Positions 55,721 to 56,203 of a stretch of 56,203 bases of DNA are shown here, piece after piece. Both the position numbers and the translations under genes were made by a program. Numbering within the stretch: the stretch's first letter is position 1; the number at the start of each line of letters is the position of its first letter. The notes below the pieces were generated by a model. The model was not told the DNA's origin. It was given only the letters and a program-made list of their open reading frames with translations, and searched no databases. This DNA comes from Clostridium luticellarii (GTDB taxonomy: Bacteria > Bacillota > Clostridia > Clostridiales > Clostridiaceae), in assembly GCF_002995845.1 (NCBI RefSeq), contig NZ_PVXP01000018.1:1-56203 (forward strand), given 5' to 3'.

Positions 55721-55861
55721 ATGGTTTATGGCGGAACAGGAGTTATACCTGACAGTGCGGTTAGCTTATTGAGTAAGTCACAGTACACGAAATTGCAGTT
55801 TACCACCAGAAGTTACCAGCTTGACGTCAGTGCCAGCGGCTTTGACTACAATCCTGGATAA
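55721..55861 (+). pseudogene. C-terminal remnant of a cell-wall-binding repeat 2 protein
   Basis: A 46-codon open frame reading VYGGTGVIPDSAVSLLSKS, the typical ending of a cell wall binding repeat 2 unit (V-x-GGTGVIS-x-x-V), then a short polar tail and a stop. There is no ribosome site and no upstream part of such a protein; those proteins usually have several repeats. Base content is higher in GC than the flanks. Best read as the cut-off end of a lost surface protein gene. Confidence 0.6.
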
Positions 55862-55966
55862 AAATAATTATGACAAATATATAAAATAATACCAATTATA
55901 GAATTACCTCGCCATACATGTTATAATTTATTGGTACAATTAAATAAGTTGCATGTGGGCTACTGA

Positions 55967-55998
55967 TATCACTCATCCCTTTTTGGAGGGAGGTGATA
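55967..55998 (+). promoter_or_regulatory. Hairpin over the toxin ribosome site
   Basis: TATCAC (55967-55972) pairs with GTGATA (55993-55998), and CCC with GGG inside. The loop and right arm contain the ribosome site GGAGGGAGGTG of the toxin gene. Such masking is usual for type I toxin mRNAs. Confidence 0.5.
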
Positions 55999-56000
55999 CA

Positions 56001-56117
56001 ATGAATAATGACATCTTGATGTTACTTTTCGAAGGAGGACTGTTCCTCATTTCACTTTTAACATTTATAGTATTACTTACTCAACTTTCGCACATTAAAA
56101 TAAAGGCGGAAGCCTGA
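56001..56117 (+). CDS. Putative holin-like type I toxin
   Basis: 38 residues: a short polar start, one hydrophobic helix (about 12-28, LFLISLLTFIVLLTQL) and a charged tail. Matches the holin-like toxin family (BlyA/Hol_Tox) of Firmicutes, whose mRNAs are silenced by antisense RNA. A strong site GGAGGGAGGTGA stands 6 nt before the ATG and is folded in a hairpin. The antisense RNA was not identified. Located between a gene remnant and an IS end. Confidence 0.75.
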   Translation: MNNDILMLLFEGGLFLISLLTFIVLLTQLSHIKIKAEA

Positions 56118-56136
56118 ATTTTTAAGATATAAAGCA

Positions 56137-56202
56137 AAGAAACATTCCTTTTGGTATAATAGAATTGTCAAAAACACCATACCAAGGAAAGGAATGTTTC
56201 TT
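56137..56202. repeat. Inverted repeat at the left end of an insertion sequence
   Basis: AAGAAACATTCCTTT (56137-56151) and AAAGGAATGTTTCTT (56188-56202) are perfect 15-bp inverted repeats; GGTAT/ATACC inside adds pairing. The right arm contains the ribosome site and ATG of the frame starting at 56194. An extended -10 promoter TGGTATAAT (56152-56160) lies inside the loop. Confidence 0.65.
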
Positions 56203-56203
56203 A
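56194..56203 (+). CDS. Start of a gene cut by the window edge, probably a transposase
   Basis: ATG TTT CTT follows AGGAAAGG and an extended -10 promoter. Only three codons are visible (MFL). A transposase is inferred from the inverted repeat and the setting. The identity is not readable from so little sequence. Confidence 0.35.

Noticed and set aside
1-56203. CRISPR array, prophage or defence island
   Set aside because: No regularly spaced repeats, cas genes, phage structural genes or clustered defence genes are visible. The AlbA_2 and YgjP-type genes stand alone.

Overview
The window is low-GC DNA with strong AGGAGG-type ribosome binding sites about 8 nt before the start codons. It carries an [FeFe]-hydrogenase maturase (hydE), desulfoferrodoxin, an archaeal/eukaryotic-type prolyl-tRNA synthetase behind a T-box, lysine and SAM-I riboswitches, and many TTG/GTG starts. 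Together these point to an anaerobic, spore-forming Firmicute of the genus Clostridium in the strict sense. The species cannot be fixed from sequence reading alone. This is ordinary chromosome with no prophage or CRISPR array. The only mobile-looking DNA is at the extreme right end.

Layout. 0.3-9.7 kb: a conserved cysteine-containing protein, aroD, then small regulator/enzyme cassettes (MarR-GNAT-aroD facing a nitroreductase; HxlR-SDR facing an amidohydrolase; a YgjP-type metalloprotease; AraC-DUF2000; XRE-peptide deformylase). 10-14.2 kb: tRNA-Trp, a ZnuA-like lipoprotein that has lost its metal ligands, a tandem HD/HD-GYP protein, and the tsaE-tsaB-rimI group for tRNA t6A synthesis and S18 acetylation. 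14.3-23.3 kb: tyrS, a small P-loop protein, an AlbA_2 protein, a zinc-ribbon miniprotein with a hairpin-masked ribosome binding site, an ECF S component, a PAP2 enzyme, prfC, trpS and desulfoferrodoxin. 23.4-35.2 kb: a lysine-riboswitch-controlled lysC-lysA unit followed by an 8.6-kb gene for a three-domain cyclic beta-1,2-glucan synthase. 35.3-45 kb: a duplicated P-loop protein, hydE, a HelD-like helicase, ftsH, pepV and T-box-controlled proS.

45.1-50.6 kb is a catabolic operon in the order DeoR regulator, DUF1537 acid-sugar kinase, PdxA2-type dehydrogenase, ACS-family MFS transporter, glycerate kinase. It reads as uptake and breakdown of a C4 sugar acid (D-threonate or D-erythronate type) to dihydroxyacetone phosphate, with a side entry for glycerate. 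50.8-53.8 kb is a sulfonate/taurine-type ABC transporter under a SAM-I riboswitch, so expression should rise when SAM and sulfur are scarce. A second terminator-like hairpin lies between the riboswitch and the first gene. 53.9-55.5 kb encodes a secreted GxGYxYP-domain protein. The last 0.7 kb is a scrap-heap: a fragment of a cell-wall-binding-repeat protein, a holin-like type I toxin gene, and the left end of an apparent insertion sequence that runs off the window.

The most interesting signals are RNA-level. Four separate places have an inverted repeat that buries a ribosome binding site (zinc-ribbon gene, glucan synthase, toxin, IS transposase). At least four long leaders carry known or unknown switches. 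Several genes have their only well-spaced start at TTG or GTG, and one possibly at ATA. I did not find a clear-cut new multi-gene defence or metabolic system. The best leads are the glucan synthase with its masked start, the zinc-ribbon leader, and the lipoprotein/HD-GYP pair.
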